From: CAMPKL01 sp963805925
GTDB lineage: Bacteria > Acidobacteriota > Terriglobia > Bryobacterales > UBA6623
Direction of reading: 5' to 3'
DNA: 64,000 nt
Assembly (NCBI GenBank): GCA_963805925.1
Contig: CAWDWB010000010.1
Coordinates: forward strand, 1-64,000
Shown: piece by piece, positions 34,008-43,200 of the stretch
Layout: every line of letters begins with the position of its first letter
How positions within the stretch are numbered: position 1 is the first letter of the stretch
Program-made: the position numbers and the translations under genes
The notes under the pieces: generated by a model
Told to the model about the DNA's origin: nothing
Seen by the model: the letters and a program-made list of their open reading frames with translations, nothing else
Databases searched by the model: none

Positions 34008-34134
34008 GGTACTTCTCCCGCGTCTATCCTTTCTTTCGCAAACCGGCGCCGCCTAGTTACTCTTTTGAAACAGATTCAAGAGCCAAACTATTCCGGGCGA
34101 AGATGCTAACTTGGCCGCAGAGGGTTTCCGCACA

Positions 34135-34368
34135 GTGCGAACTCCGAACTTCCCGTACCTTTTGATTCCTGCCGTCGCCGTTGGGTTACTCGCTGCCTGC
34201 GGCGCACCCGAGCCAACCGAGCCTGCGGATCCGACTGCGCCGGAGAGCGCGCAGCTTGATCCTTTTGAAATGCCCAACGGCCAAGCAGCCGAAGCATTCA
34301 TGCAATTGTCGATTGCCAGTGCCGGCCAAGAAGCCGCCCGACACATTTCGTTCGAGTACTATCGATAA
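34135..34368 (+). CDS. Small putative lipoprotein
   Basis: The best start is GTG 34135 (MRTPNFPYLLIPAVAVGLLAACG), which gives a lipoprotein signal with lipobox LAAC and a 77-residue product; a TTG 24 bp upstream is also in frame. The mature part is Pro/Glu/Thr-rich and then reads MPNGQAAEAFMQLSIASAGQ. No known family is recognised. It is followed by a LysE exporter gene after 15 bp, and the 127-bp gap to msrB must hold divergent promoters. Confidence 0.55.
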   Translation: MRTPNFPYLLIPAVAVGLLAACGAPEPTEPADPTAPESAQLDPFEMPNGQAAEAFMQLSIASAGQEAARHISFEYYR

Positions 34369-34383
34369 CTCAACGGAGGGGCG

Positions 34384-35004
34384 ATGTCCCTTGAATCCTT
34401 GCTCGCCTTTACGGCGGCGATGTTCGTCTTAGCTCTTTCTCCCGGCCCAGGCGTTGCGGCCGTCGTCGGCCGCGCCCTGCAGGGCGGAGTCGCCCAAGCC
34501 ATGATGGTCACCCTGGGCCTAATCCTCGGCGACGTCATCTACATGACCGCCGCCGTAGCTGGTTGGGCCGCCGTCGCCGCCCAACTCGGGGCAGTCTTCT
34601 CCGTCGTGCGTTTAGCCGCCGCCGCCTATTTGATGTACTTGGGCTACAAGACGTGGAGATCGGCCAACCAGCCCATTTCTTCTGGATCGCAGCCTGCTGC
34701 GTCATCCGCCGGCAGCTTTAGCCTGGGGTTAGCGGTGACGCTCGGCAACCCGAAGGCAATTCTGTTCTACCTGAGCTTCATGCCGACATTCAGCAACGTG
34801 CGGTCGATGACGCCGGCCGGCGTTTTGGAGATCGCCTGCGTGATCGCTGTGGTCTCCCTGATTGTCCTGGGCGCCTACGCAATTCTGGCGGTGAAGGGCT
34901 CGGCGCGGCTAACCGCCAACCCGGTAGTCGCCCGTCGTTTGCGGAAAACCACTGGCGGCTTGCTCATCAGCGCCGGCGCCGCCGTCGCCCTCAAGTCCAA
35001 CTAG
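34384..35004 (+). CDS. LysE/RhtB-family amino-acid exporter
   Basis: This 206-residue inner-membrane protein has six hydrophobic segments. It begins LLAFTAAMFVLALSPGPGVA, the SPGPG signature of the LysE/RhtB family. A second landmark is VTLGNPKAILFYLSFMP, the conserved GNPKxxLF motif. Such proteins export homoserine, threonine, cysteine or lysine by proton exchange; the substrate here is not readable. A strong ACGGAGGGGCG site precedes ATG 34384. Confidence 0.9.
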   Translation: MSLESLLAFTAAMFVLALSPGPGVAAVVGRALQGGVAQAMMVTLGLILGDVIYMTAAVAGWAAVAAQLGAVFSVVRLAAAAYLMYLGYKTWRSANQPISSGSQPAASSAGSFSLGLAVTLGNPKAILFYLSFMPTFSNVRSMTPAGVLEIACVIAVVSLIVLGAYAILAVKGSARLTANPVVARRLRKTTGGLLISAGAAVALKSN

Positions 35005-35013
35005 ATAGGCGGC

Positions 35014-35766
35014 CTACTTGGCGCAGGTGTCGCTCAACGACTGCAGGGTGCTGACGTTGATCCGGTCCCCTGCGTCGTTGCGGATCAAGAATCCCTTGAC
35101 CTCTACCTTGTGGCCAATCGAGTTTTGCGGATCGAGGTAAATCACGTTGCGCAGCAAGTCGTACGTAGCTTCTCCGACTGGAGCAGCCTTGGCCGCCTCC
35201 AACGCCTCGCCGGTCGACTCGCTTGGGTCGCGAACCCGTACCGCCTCCGTCGCGCTGATCAACTTGTAGGCCTCGCCGGATTCCTGAACCAAGCAACCGA
35301 TCACATGCACCATCGCGAAGCTCGGCACCGGCGCGGGACCGTCCTTGTCTTGAATCCGAATCTTGTCCAGCCCGCTGACCGTCAACTCCTCGTCGCCGGT
35401 CGGGAACAGATTGCGACTGAAGAAAAACGCCACGATGTCCACATACGACTGATCCGAGAGAGATCCCGCCTGTCCCGGAGGCATCGTCGACTGGATGCGG
35501 TGAAATAAACTGTGAACCGTATCCTCGCTCCAGCCTTCCATGAACCGTTTACCGTCCATCGCGCCCCGGAAGCCCGCCAAATCGTCCCCGTGGCAGCGCG
35601 CGCAACTCGCCAAGTAAGCGTTGCGGCCTCTGTCGGCTTGGGCTTGGGTATAGACCCCGTCCCAAATCGTCCGCGGCGACTCTTCGCCCGATTGGGCGAA
35701 AGCGGCGGGCAGCGAAAGTGCGACGAGCAGCGCCGTCGAAATCAAGTGGATGGGTGCTCTCTTCAT
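35014..35766 (-). CDS. Secreted monohaem cytochrome c protein
   Basis: This 250-residue protein has a signal peptide, MKRAPIHLISTALLVALSLP, ending AFAQS. The class-I cytochrome domain has CARCHG (Cys55, Cys58, His59) and a distal methionine candidate in IQSTMPPGQAGSLSDQSYVD. The C-terminal half (about 130-250) reads FAMVHVIGCLVQESGEAYKL and RNVIYLDPQNSIGHKVEVKG; this resembles small beta domains attached to such cytochromes in Acidobacteria, function unknown. It likely carries electrons in the periplasm. It is divergent from the cupin gene. Confidence 0.88.
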   Translation of the reverse strand: MKRAPIHLISTALLVALSLPAAFAQSGEESPRTIWDGVYTQAQADRGRNAYLASCARCHGDDLAGFRGAMDGKRFMEGWSEDTVHSLFHRIQSTMPPGQAGSLSDQSYVDIVAFFFSRNLFPTGDEELTVSGLDKIRIQDKDGPAPVPSFAMVHVIGCLVQESGEAYKLISATEAVRVRDPSESTGEALEAAKAAPVGEATYDLLRNVIYLDPQNSIGHKVEVKGFLIRNDAGDRINVSTLQSLSDTCAK

Positions 35767-35967
35767 GGATAAAACCGAATCGCCACGAGCGGCAAGAGGC
35801 TATGTATAGCATGGCAGCCAGTCCTGTGGACAGCCATAACAATAGACGCACCCCAGCCGCCTCAGGTCACCTGTTTTCCATGAAAATTAGATCGATGTCC
35901 GCTTCATCGAGCGGTGCCAGCCCCGCCGATGCGGCTTCACTTGGCCCATGGGGAAGCAATAGGAATC

Positions 35968-35997
35968 TGGTCAGGACGTTGCAGCTGTCGCTATAAT
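35968..35997 (+). promoter_or_regulatory. Candidate sigma-70-type promoter for the cupin gene
   Basis: TATAAT at 35992-35997 is a perfect -10 hexamer. TGGTCA at 35968-35973 lies 18 bases upstream and matches four of six -35 positions. A start near 36004 would give a leader of about 49 nt before the ATG at 36053. In a GC-rich genome a full TATAAT is unlikely by chance, but this remains a pattern match. Confidence 0.45.
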
Positions 35998-36052
35998 GGC
36001 CTCGCTCAACTTCGCGGCAATCGCCGCGTTCGATTGCAGGAGAACAAAAAAG

Positions 36053-36487
36053 ATGCGGCGTTCCTTCGTGTTGTTTGCCTTTACGGCCCTTTGCTTCGGC
36101 GCGGCTCTCACTCAAGCCCGCGCGGACGACGTCGTGTACGTCCCAGCCTCCAAGGTTACGGCGGCGATGACCAAACCTGGTGGTCTCGCCTCCAGTTCGG
36201 ACGTCCTCGTCAGCATGAGTCGTCGCGACAAACCTGGTCAGGTGGAAGTCCACGACGCCGAGACCGACGTGATGTACTTCCTTGAAGGCTCGGCGACGCT
36301 GGTCACCGGCGGAACCGTCGTGGACGGCAAGACGACCGCTCCGGGCCAGATCCGCGGCGCCAGCATCAACGGCGGCACGACCCACAAGGTTTCGAAGGGC
36401 GACATTCTCGTCGTCCCCAAGGGCACTCCGCACTGGTTCAAGGAAGTCCCCGGCGTGGTCGTCTATTACGTCGTCAAGGCTATATAG
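36053..36487 (+). CDS. Secreted cupin-domain protein
   Basis: ATG 36053 has AGGAGA about 10 nt upstream and gives 144 residues; the frame is open upstream but without a better start. The signal peptide is MRRSFVLFAFTALCFGAALT, with cleavage near ARA. The cupin barrel shows EVHDAETDVMYFLEGSATLV (metal-side motif 1) and GDILVVPKGTPHWFKEV (motif 2, PxxxxH). Secreted single-domain cupins of this sort are common but rarely characterised; metal binding is likely. Confidence 0.88.
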   Translation: MRRSFVLFAFTALCFGAALTQARADDVVYVPASKVTAAMTKPGGLASSSDVLVSMSRRDKPGQVEVHDAETDVMYFLEGSATLVTGGTVVDGKTTAPGQIRGASINGGTTHKVSKGDILVVPKGTPHWFKEVPGVVVYYVVKAI

Positions 36488-36542
36488 TCGTTCGCTCTGC
36501 AATTTTCGAGTCCTATTGCCGCTCGCTCGCATCTGATCAGCT

Positions 36543-37160
36543 GTGAGCGCAGCGGTGACCAGCGATGTCGCCTTCACTCGGGCAGTCAAGGCAGCCCAGA
36601 CGGAACGCGGCTCTCGCAGGTCTTACGCCAAAATGGAAGCGCGCGGATCGTGGGCTGATGCCATTACACAGTCCCTCCGCGACTTCATCGCCCAGCGCGA
36701 TTCCTTATAGTTGGCGACCGCCAGCGCCGACGGCAAACCCTATATCCAACATCGCGGCGGCCCGCGTGGCTTCCGCAAGGTGCTCGACGAGCGCACCTTT
36801 GCTCTCGCCGATTACGCCGGCAATGCGCAGTACATCTCCATCGGCAACCTCAGCGAAAACAACAAGGCGTTCCTCTTTCTGATGGACTACCCAAACCAAA
36901 CACGCATTAAACTCTGGGGCGAGGCCGAGTTCGTCGAGAATGACCCCGAACTCATGCGTCAGGTCGTCGATCCCGGTTACAAAGCCCGCCCGCAGCGCGC
37001 CCTCGTCTTCCATCTCAAGGCCTGGGACGTCAATTGCAACCAACACATCCGCCAGCGCTTCGCCGTGGATGAAGAGTCGCCCCAGGTGCGAGGCCTCCAG
37101 CAACCCATTGAGCAGTTAGAAGCCCAGCTGCGCACGGCCGGTCTCCAGCCCGCGGGTTGA
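36543..37160 (+). pseudogene. Pyridoxamine 5'-phosphate oxidase-like protein with an in-frame amber codon
   Basis: One frame runs from GTG 36543 to the stop at 37160, interrupted only by TAG at 36708-36710. Before it: TSDVAFTRAVKAAQTERGSR and ITQSLRDFIAQRDSL. After it: LATASADGKPYIQHRGGPRG, then YISIGNLSENNKAFLFLMDY and RIKLWGEAEFVENDP. In relatives the position of the stop is an aromatic residue (SFYLATA-like), so TAT/TAC to TAG is the simplest change. The family binds FMN or F420-like cofactors. Translation could restart at TTG 36711, but that product would lack the N-terminal strand. A real null allele, an error or readthrough are all possible. Confidence 0.8.
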
Positions 37161-37618
37161 CGTCGCTAAATCGCTTCCACGGCCCCCCGACGCATCCCAT
37201 CCCCCTGGCGGTGTTACACTTTCTAACAGGCTTGACGCGACACCTCGCAGCTCTGTGGTTGGCCTTGGCTCTGCCCGTTTCCATGCTGGCGGCGCCGTTC
37301 TCGCACGTCCACGAAGCGGGACAGGCCAGCGAACATGTCGCCAAACACCACAAGGGCGGCTTCGACCTGCACCTGCACGTCGCCGGTCTGCATCATCACG
37401 AGCGCAGTTGGACCCCCGAGGCGGATTCGTCCGCCCGCTCGCTCAACGCCTTTCGGCCGGATCTAACGGACCCATTTGTCTTCTCGGTCGCTATAGTTTC
37501 CGAGCGTTTCTTCCCCCGTGTGAGCCTCTTGCAACAAGGTTGGGTCCGTGACGGCGACTACCGCATTCACGATCCGCCTCGAATAGGCACGCGCTCCCCA
37601 CGAGCGCCCCCGGTATAG
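37157..37618 (+). CDS. His-rich exported protein ahead of the metal efflux operon
   Basis: This is a 153-residue frame from TTG 37157; GTG 37211 is an alternative start that places the hydrophobic segment LTRHLAALWLALALPVSM as a proper signal peptide. The mature part is rich in histidine: FSHVHEAGQASEHVAKHHKG, then LHLHVAGLHHHE. This is suited to binding Cu, Zn or Ag in the periplasm. The C-terminus IHDPPRIGTRSPRAPPV matches a small-protein pattern I associate with genes before CusCBA/CzcCBA-type operons. Its location and His content support a metal-binding accessory role. Confidence 0.6.
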   Translation: MTSLNRFHGPPTHPIPLAVLHFLTGLTRHLAALWLALALPVSMLAAPFSHVHEAGQASEHVAKHHKGGFDLHLHVAGLHHHERSWTPEADSSARSLNAFRPDLTDPFVFSVAIVSERFFPRVSLLQQGWVRDGDYRIHDPPRIGTRSPRAPPV

Positions 37619-37787
37619 CGGCAGATTGTCCTCGGGACAGGCGTACCCTGAACTCCCTCGGGAGGCGTGTACCCTGCCGGTGTCTCGACGCTCCGTCGAA
37701 CGCCTCTGCTGACCTACCGGGATAGAGCGAAAGCGCCTCTCATCCCACGACTGAATTCGACCTGATCGATCCGTTGGAGGAGACGCC

Positions 37788-39041
37788 GTGCGTCTTTTGA
37801 TTGCCTTCCTGTTGCCGGCCCTGGCCCTCTCGCAGGCCCCGCCGACACCCTTGACTCTTGAGCGAGCGTTGCAGACAGCGGCCGAAAACCGTGCCGAGAG
37901 CCTCGCCGCCGAACATTTCGTGGAGGCGCAGCAAGGCGCCGTGCGGCAGGCCAGCCGCGCCCCCAATCCCACGCTTTCGTTCCAAACCGAGAACTGGCGC
38001 GCTGCCGACGAATTTTCGGTCTCACGAGACGTCGATGCCTTCGTCTTCGTCTCGCAGCAGATCGAGACCTCCGGCAAGCGCCGTCTGCGCACCGAGGCCG
38101 CCGAGGCGGACACAAGAATTGCCCAGGCCGAACGCGAAGTCCTGCGCTGGCACATCCAGAGCCAAGTCACCGTCGCTTGGTGGAACGCCTACCGCGCCCA
38201 GCAAGAAACCGCACTGATCCAAGAGTCTCTGGGTGCCGCTGAAGAGCTTGTGCGCTATCAGGAGGTCCGTTTGCGCGAAGGCGCCGGCCCCGAAGTCGAC
38301 CTCATCAAGGTTCGCGTCGAACTCGAGAAAGAGCGCCGCCGCTTAGCCGAGTCGCAGATCGTCGAACTCAACGCCAAGCACCGCCTCTTGGCCGAGATGG
38401 CCTCCGAGATGCCCGCCGACTTCCAACTGCAGCGGGGAGGGGAATCCCTCGCCGATTCGGAGGTGTCCGTCGCCTCCGCTCTCGCCAATCGCCCCGACCT
38501 CATCCTCGCCCGGCGCGTCGCCGAAAGAGACGATGCTCTGACCAGCGTGCAGCGCGCCCAAACGTCCCCGGACATCACGCCTTACTTCGGATACAAACGC
38601 ACCGGCGGCTTCAGCACGTTAATCGGCGGAGTATCGATTCCTCTCAAGATTCGCGACCGCAACGACGGCGCCATCGCCCACGCGGTCGCCCAAGCCAGCC
38701 GTCAGAAGCAACTCGTCCGTGCGGCCGAGATGCGCGTGCGCTCCGAGGTCGAATCCGCTCTCGCCGCACAACAGAGTCGTCGCCGGATCGCCCAATCTCT
38801 TCAAACAGGACTCGTCGCCGACGCCGAACAGTCCCACGAAATCGCCTTGGCGGCCTATCGCGAAGGCGGCGTGGAACTGCTCTACGTCATTGACGCCCTA
38901 CGCACACTGAACGAAGCCAAATTGCTTCAACTACAAGCGCAATTCGACTACCAGTTGAGCCGCGCCGAAACCCTGATCGCTGCCGGCGTTTCGCCGAACC
39001 GTATGACCCAAAACGACGAACCGACCGGAGGTGTGAAATGA
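37788..39041 (+). CDS. TolC-family outer-membrane efflux protein (CzcC/CusC-like)
   Basis: GTG 37788 with GGAGGAG gives 417 residues. The signal peptide is MRLLIAFLLPALALSQ. The body is a long alpha-helical pair of OEP repeats: LTLERALQTAAENRAESLAA near the front, FQTENWRAADEF, QIETSGKRRLRTEAAEADTR and AYREGGVELLYVIDALRTLN near the end. This is the outer channel of the tripartite heavy-metal efflux system. It overlaps the adaptor gene by ATGA. Confidence 0.9.
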   Translation: MRLLIAFLLPALALSQAPPTPLTLERALQTAAENRAESLAAEHFVEAQQGAVRQASRAPNPTLSFQTENWRAADEFSVSRDVDAFVFVSQQIETSGKRRLRTEAAEADTRIAQAEREVLRWHIQSQVTVAWWNAYRAQQETALIQESLGAAEELVRYQEVRLREGAGPEVDLIKVRVELEKERRRLAESQIVELNAKHRLLAEMASEMPADFQLQRGGESLADSEVSVASALANRPDLILARRVAERDDALTSVQRAQTSPDITPYFGYKRTGGFSTLIGGVSIPLKIRDRNDGAIAHAVAQASRQKQLVRAAEMRVRSEVESALAAQQSRRRIAQSLQTGLVADAEQSHEIALAAYREGGVELLYVIDALRTLNEAKLLQLQAQFDYQLSRAETLIAAGVSPNRMTQNDEPTGGVK

Positions 39042-40246
39042 ATAGGTTCCATGCAGTCTTGTGGATGTCGCTGACCCTCGCCTGTGGAGGCGCCATGGAG
39101 GAGGCCCCGCCTCCGGAAGAAGCGCAAGCAGCGCCCGCGGCTGCGGCCATCCCTTCCGTCGTCAATCTCTCTTCCGAAGCTGTGCAGCGCGCCGGCATCA
39201 CCACGGAGAAGGTTCGCCTGGTCGATGCGCCCGACCTCTTGGCGCTCCCAGGACAAGTCGCGCTGAACGAAGACCGCACCGTGACCGCCGGCTCCTTCGT
39301 CGAAGGCATCGTCATCGAATGCTGCACGCCTGTCGGCGCGTACGTTCGCGCCGGCGACGTCCTCGCGGAACTCCATTCCCACCAAACGCACGAACTGCTC
39401 GGCGAATTCCGCAAGGCGAAAGCCGCATTGCAAGCCCGCCAATCGGAGAAGACCTATGCCGAGCAGGCCGCGCAACGCGCCCGTCGCTTGCTTGATCTCA
39501 AGGCCGGCTCCGAGCGAGAAGTCCAGCAGACCGCATCCGCTCTTGCAGTAGCGGAAACCTCCGTCCTATCGGCTCAGGCCGACGTCGACAGCGCTCTGTC
39601 GCACTTCGAGTACCTCGGCGTCGACACTGACGAACTCCGTCGAGGCGAAGCGCCCGATCATTTGCGCATTCTCGTCAAGTCGCCTATCAATGGCGTCGTC
39701 GTCGGACGCTCCGTCGCCCAAGGCGACGTCGTCTCTCCTTCCGATCCACTCTTCCGCATCAGCGATCTCACTCAAGTCTGGGTCATCGCTCGCGCTTCTG
39801 AGCAACAACTGCATTCCGTCGTTCCCGGCATGACCGCCAGCTTCCGCGTAAGAGCCTTTGCCGACAAGGTCTTCACCGGACGCGTACTGCGCATCTCCGA
39901 TCACCTCGACGTCGACACCAAAACCGTTCAGGTCGTCGTATCCGTCGCCAACCCGGGGCGCTCGCTCAAGACAGGCATGTACGGCGACGTCGAATTGCGC
40001 TCCTCGGTTAAAAAGCAAGTCATAGCCGTTCCCGAAACCGCCGTCCAACTCGTCGACGCTCAAGAGACCGTCTTCGTCGCCGACGGAACCGGCGTGTATC
40101 GGCCCCGTGCCGTCACCGTCGGACGCAGCATCGGCGGCTCCGAAGAAATCCTCGACGGCCTAGAACCCGACGAGACGATCGTCGTCGACGGCGCTTTCGC
40201 CCTGAAGTCCGAGTTGCTCAAAGCTCGCTTCGCCGAGGAGGAATAG
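39038..40246 (+). CDS. RND efflux periplasmic adaptor (CzcB/CusB-like)
   Basis: This 402-residue protein starts at the ATG overlapping the previous stop. The signal ends in a lipobox-like LTLACGG, so it is probably lipid-anchored. The lipoyl/barrel-sandwich parts are AGSFVEGIVIECCTPVGAYV and SPINGVVVGRSVAQGDVVSP, flanking the helical hairpin (residues about 120-200, KTYAEQAAQRARRLLDL). FRISDLTQVWVIARASEQQL opens the beta-barrel. It joins the inner-membrane pump to the TolC-like channel. The pump gene follows after 5 bp. Confidence 0.9.
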   Translation: MNRFHAVLWMSLTLACGGAMEEAPPPEEAQAAPAAAAIPSVVNLSSEAVQRAGITTEKVRLVDAPDLLALPGQVALNEDRTVTAGSFVEGIVIECCTPVGAYVRAGDVLAELHSHQTHELLGEFRKAKAALQARQSEKTYAEQAAQRARRLLDLKAGSEREVQQTASALAVAETSVLSAQADVDSALSHFEYLGVDTDELRRGEAPDHLRILVKSPINGVVVGRSVAQGDVVSPSDPLFRISDLTQVWVIARASEQQLHSVVPGMTASFRVRAFADKVFTGRVLRISDHLDVDTKTVQVVVSVANPGRSLKTGMYGDVELRSSVKKQVIAVPETAVQLVDAQETVFVADGTGVYRPRAVTVGRSIGGSEEILDGLEPDETIVVDGAFALKSELLKARFAEEE

Positions 40247-40251
40247 ACCCC

Positions 40252-43200
40252 ATGATGCGCCGACTCATCGACCTCTTCCTCGACCGCCCCTGGCTCGTCC
40301 TCGCCGCCTGCGCGTTGTTGATCATCCCGGGCGTTAACTCGCTCCTCAATATCCCCATCGACGCCTTTCCCGACCTGACTAATAACCAGGTCAGCATAGT
40401 CGCGGCCGCTCCCGGCATGGCCACCGTTGAGGTCGAACAACTCGTCACGTTTCCTATTGAATCCGCCATGATGGGCATCCCCAACACCCAAGAGGTTCGC
40501 TCCATCTCTAAGCTCGGGCTGGCCATCGTCACCGTGATCTTCGATGACGGCGTGCCGCCCCTGCAGGCTCGTCAACTCGTCAACGAACGTATCTTGGATG
40601 CGCGCTCAAGTCTGCCTGACAGCGTCACTCCGCAAATGGGTCTGCTGGCCACCCCGTTTGGCGAGGCCTTCCAGTACATCTTGCACGGCGGCGACATGTC
40701 ACCCGTTGAACTCAAAGCCCTGCACGACTGGGATCTCAAGTACCAACTGCGCGCCATTCCCGGCGTGGCCGACGTCGTCACTTGGGGCGGTCAAAGTCCG
40801 CGCTACGAGATCGTCGTCGATCCCCAGCGCCTGCGCTCCTTCGGGCTCAACCTCCGCGACGTGTTCATACAGGTCAGCGAGAACAACGCCACCCTCTCCG
40901 CCGGCTTCATCGAGCACGCCTCCGAGCAATACACCGTCCGCGGCCTAGGCCGTGCCACAAGCGAGAAAGAGCTAGGGGAGATTGTTCTCAAATCCGAATC
41001 CGGCGCCTCCGTTCTCGTCAGCGACGTCGCCAAAGTGCGGGTCGGCTCTGTTCCCCGTCAAGGCGCCGTGACGTCCAACGGCGACGGCGAAACCCTTTCC
41101 GGCATGGTCGTCGTCCTACAGGGGCAAAACAGTAAATCCGTCATCGATCGCGTAAAAGAAACCCTAGCGGGCATGCGCAACTACCTGCCCCCAGGCGTCA
41201 GCATCGAACCGTTCTACGACCAGTCCACCGTCATCGACGGCACCATCCGTACGGTTCGCAGCAATCTTCTTGAAGGCGGTTTGTTGGTCATCGCCATTCT
41301 CTTCTTTGCGCTCGGCGACATTCGAGCCGCCGGCATCGTCGCGATGGTCATCCCGCTCTCCATGCTCGGCGCCTTCATCGGCATGCAAGTCTTCGGCATC
41401 TCCGCGAATCTAATGAGCCTTGGCGCGGTGGACTTCGGAGTCGTCATCGCCGGCGCCGTCGTCGTCGCAGAGAACGCCGTGCGCCGCATGCAACATGGAG
41501 CCGTGTCGGGCGGTGAGAGCCGGTTGGACACTATTCGAGCGGCAACCCACGAAGTCTCGTCACCGACCCTATCCGGCATCGCCATTCTGCTGCTCGTTTA
41601 CTTGCCGATCCTCACGCTCGAAGGGCTCGAGGGCCGTATGTTTCGTCCCATGGCCGTGACTGTCTGTTCGGCCGTCATCGTCAGCCTGTTTCTAGCGCTT
41701 TTCGTCGTACCGACAGCGTGCCGCTATTTCTTGCAGGTTAGCGAGCCGGAATCCAGCCGCTACCACGCCCTGCAAAAATTCGAGGGCCTCTACCGCTCGA
41801 TCTTGGGCCGCGTCCTCGCGCATCCCTATCTGGCCGCCATCACGGCCCTGGTGCTTGTCTCCACCGCTGTCGGCTCATTATTCTTCATCGGCACCGAGTT
41901 TATGCCGCGCCTCGACGAAGGCTCCATTCTGGTCGAGACCCGCAAGATCCCTAGCGTATCCTTGTCCGAATCCGTCCGCCTCCAGAAGCAAGTCGAAGAC
42001 TCTCTCAAAGAGATCCCCGAGATCACCGGCGTCGTCAGCAAGATGGGTCGCCCCGACTTCGCCACCGAGGCCATGGGTGTCTATCAAGGCGACGTCTACG
42101 TGAGCCTCAAACCCCGCGACGAATGGACCTCGGTCACCACCAAGGACGAGCTGATCGAGCTTATGTCCGACCGCCTCGATACGGTTCCCGGGGTGCTCTA
42201 TAACTTCACGCAGCCCATGGCCATGCGCTTGGATGAGACCGTTTCCGGAGTTCGCGCCGACGTCGCTCTCAAGATTTTCGGCGATGACGAAGTCGAACTT
42301 GAACGCTTGGCCGACATCGCTTTGCATGAGATAAGCCAAGTGCAAGGTTCAGCCGACGTGCAACGGGAAGTCTTCTCCGGCGCCGCCGAGTGGCGCGTCG
42401 AGATTCTGCGAGACCGCCTTGCCCAGTACGGCCTCAACGTCTCCGACGTACAAGAAGTGATGTCCGCCGCTATCGGCGGTCGCCCCGTCACCGAAATCAT
42501 CCAGGGCCGTCGCCGCATCGAGGCGGTTGTTCTGCTGCCCAAACAATACAGCGCCAACATCAAGGCGCTTGCCGCTCTCCAATTGCAGGCGGCCGATGGC
42601 TCGCTTGTACCGCTCGGCGACGTCGCCGATCTGCGCGAAGAGGCCAGTCCCGAAGTTGTGCAGCGCGAAAACGGCCAACGGCGCCTCGTCGTTCAGAGCA
42701 ATGTCCGAGGCAGGGACCTGGGCAGCTTCGTCGCCGAAGCCCAACAGCGCATCATCGCCGCCATGCCTCTGCCGAGCGGGTACTACCTACGCTGGGGCGG
42801 ACAGTTCGAAAATCAGGAGCGCGCCATGCGCCGCCTGATGTTCATCACCCCGGCATCGCTGCTGCTGATCTTCTTGATTTGCTACGTGACCTTCGGGTCC
42901 GTCTCGCAAGCGACCCTGGTTATGATGCTGGCGCCTTTCGCCACCGTTGGCGGAGTCGCGGCCCTGTGGGCGCGGGGGATGAATCTCAATGTCTCTGCCG
43001 CCATCGGCTTCATCGCCGTCTTTGGCATCGCCACCATCGACGGCCTGGTACTGGTTTCCGCCATCAATAAGCGTCTCGAAGACGGCTTCGGCCTCAAAAG
43101 CGCCCGCCTCGATGCTGCGGTTACTCGCCTCCGCCCGGTCTTGATGACATCCATCGTCGCCGCGCTAGGCCTATTGCCCATGGCCACCGCCACTTCGACC

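Noticed and set aside
35867..36589. A 240-codon minus-strand open frame over the cupin gene
   Set aside because: It lies antisense to a well-supported secreted cupin with its own promoter and ribosome site; the predicted residues show no family pattern and the composition is that of a GC-rich shadow.
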